From CAWEHQ01 sp051001995 (lineage in GTDB: Bacteria; Actinomycetota; Thermoleophilia; Solirubrobacterales; Thermoleophilaceae), in contig JBPCMT010000160.1 of NCBI GenBank assembly GCA_051001995.1, forward strand, positions 1 through 5,748: a stretch of 5,748 nucleotides of DNA. Reading direction: 5' to 3'. Position numbers and translations under genes: made by a program. Every line of letters starts with the position of its first letter. The stretch's first letter is position 1. Below, in pieces: positions 5,047-5,748 of the stretch. The notes under the pieces were generated by a model, which had not been told where the DNA came from, searched no databases, and was given only the letters and a program-made list of their open reading frames with translations.

Positions 5047-5669
5047 TGCCGCCAGTCGCCCAGCGCGGGCGCGGGCGACGCCGCAGCTCCTTCGTCGAGC
5101 TGCTGCTGATCGTCGCCGTGGCGCTGGGGCTGGCGCTCGGCATCCAGGCGGTGCTGATCAAGCCGTTTCGGATCCCGAGCGAGTCGATGGTGCCCACGCT
5201 GGAAGTCGGCCAGCGCGTCCTGGTCGATCGCGTCAGCCTTCGGTTCTCCGAGCCGCATATCGGCGACATCGTGGTGTTCAAGCCGCCCGCGGGAGCCGAC
5301 GAGAACAAGTGCGGGACCGCTGACTACGACCAGGCCGCCGAGGCCTGCCCCGAGCCCACCGCGGGCGAGTCCGAGATGAACTTCATCAAGCGCGTGGTGG
5401 GGGAGCCGGGCGACGAGCTGACGGTGATCGACGGCATCGTCAACATCAACGGTGAGCCGCTCGACGAGCCGTACGTCAAGGGCGACGTGGCCTGCGGCAA
5501 CTGCAACCTCCCAAACGAGATCACGATTCCGCCGGGGCACTTTTTTATGATGGGCGACAACCGTGGATCGAGCGCCGATAGCCGTGTCTGGGGCCCCGTC
5601 CCCGAGGACTCCGTCATCGGCAACGCCTTCCTCACCTACTGGCCGATCGACAGGATCGGAGGGCTCTAG
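5046..5669 (+). CDS. lepB: Signal peptidase I (type I leader peptidase, S26 family)
   Basis: A 207-residue membrane serine protease that cleaves signal peptides from exported proteins outside the membrane. There is a basic N-terminus (RGRGRRR), one transmembrane helix at about 18-37, then IPSESMVPTL with nucleophile Ser47, and FIKRVVGEPGD with general-base Lys115. Box D/E MMGDNRGSSADSRVWGPV spans 168-185 and the end is TYWPIDRIGGL. An inserted loop between the two catalytic boxes (about 82-112) carries Cys89 and Cys101, and a CGNC motif (150-153) follows, so two extracellular disulfides are possible. This pattern agrees with what I recall of Thermoleophilia signal peptidases. The start is GTG at 5046, overlapping the rplS stop as TAGTG, which gives a short cytoplasmic N-terminus and implies translational coupling. 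It completes the secretion route begun by ffh upstream. Confidence 0.96.
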   Translation: MPPVAQRGRGRRRSSFVELLLIVAVALGLALGIQAVLIKPFRIPSESMVPTLEVGQRVLVDRVSLRFSEPHIGDIVVFKPPAGADENKCGTADYDQAAEACPEPTAGESEMNFIKRVVGEPGDELTVIDGIVNINGEPLDEPYVKGDVACGNCNLPNEITIPPGHFFMMGDNRGSSADSRVWGPVPEDSVIGNAFLTYWPIDRIGGL

Positions 5670-5684
5670 CCACGAGGGCCGAGC

Positions 5685-5711
5685 GCCGGCGCCGGCCCGG
5701 CCGGCGGGGCC
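5685..5711. repeat. GC-rich palindromic cluster after lepB
   Basis: Three copies of GCCGGC (5685, 5691, 5700), the first two forming a perfect 12-nt palindrome. GGCCC at 5694-5698 can also pair with GGGCC at 5707-5711. It may form a hairpin in the transcript, but no T-run follows, so it is not a standard intrinsic terminator. Confidence 0.35.
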
Positions 5712-5728
5712 AGAAAAGCAGGGGCCGA

Positions 5729-5739
5729 GGAGGGAGGAG
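5729..5739 (+). promoter_or_regulatory. Strong Shine-Dalgarno for a gene starting just beyond the window
   Basis: GGAGGGAGGAG is an excellent anti-16S match. No ATG, GTG or TTG occurs between 5670 and 5748, so the start would lie at or just past the window end. In related gene clusters rnhB (RNase HII) often follows lepB, but nothing here identifies the gene. Confidence 0.5.
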
Positions 5740-5748
5740 CACTTTCGG

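Noticed and set aside
4143..5669. One long 508-residue protein ending in signal peptidase
   Set aside because: The first 300 residues are Arg/Pro/Ala-rich out-of-frame readings of trmD and rplS; only the part from GTG 5046 is LepB.
5685..5711. Intrinsic terminator after lepB
   Set aside because: The GC-rich inverted repeats are followed by AGAAAAG rather than a T-run, and GCCGGC repeats are expected often in such GC-rich DNA.
5672..5746. Start of a second lepB (RGRGGRSTF resembles RGRGRRRSSF of LepB)
   Set aside because: No start codon is available in that frame before it, the similarity is ten low-complexity residues, and the strong Shine-Dalgarno at 5729-5739 points to a start beyond the window.

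Overview
The window is a GC-rich stretch (clearly above 65% by eye) from what looks like an actinobacterium, most likely of the Thermoleophilia/Solirubrobacterales type. This rests on three things: the gene order ffh-rpsP-KH protein-trmD-rplS-lepB, the frequent GTG/TTG starts, and a signal peptidase I with a cysteine-containing loop as I remember it from that group. The assignment comes from family knowledge and was not searched.

Left part (1-956, + strand): the last codons of a probable NfeD-type protein, then a complete stomatin-like SPFH protein with a strong ribosome binding site. This is the usual NfeD/stomatin pairing of membrane-organising proteins. Middle-left (865-1734, - strand): a two-gene unit with an exported or membrane-anchored cupredoxin (type 1 copper site of the amicyanin kind) followed 12 nt later by a four-helix membrane protein of unknown function. 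The membrane protein gene runs tail-to-tail into the SPFH gene with a 92-nt overlap. Only 25 nt separate the divergent starts of the cupredoxin and ffh.

Right part (1760-5669, + strand): a translation and secretion cluster. It holds Ffh (SRP GTPase), ribosomal protein S16, a KhpA-type KH RNA-binding protein, TrmD (tRNA m1G37 methyltransferase), ribosomal protein L19 with an acidic tail, and signal peptidase I. Several joints are translationally coupled (rpsP/KH share one base, rplS/lepB share one base). The genes link co-translational targeting (Ffh) to signal peptide removal (LepB), with ribosome and tRNA maturation functions between them.

Two things stand out. First, trmD is interrupted by a single in-frame TAG exactly where the near-invariant Glu of the GRYEG(I/F)DERV motif should be, while everything before and after it reads as an intact TrmD. 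Second, rimM, normally found between the KH gene and trmD, is absent. The 70-nt spacer left in its place carries a short reading frame resembling the RimM N-terminus. Either could be real gene decay or an assembly/sequencing error. I see no phage, CRISPR, transposon, rRNA or tRNA signal, and no convincing undescribed system beyond the cupredoxin/membrane-protein pair.
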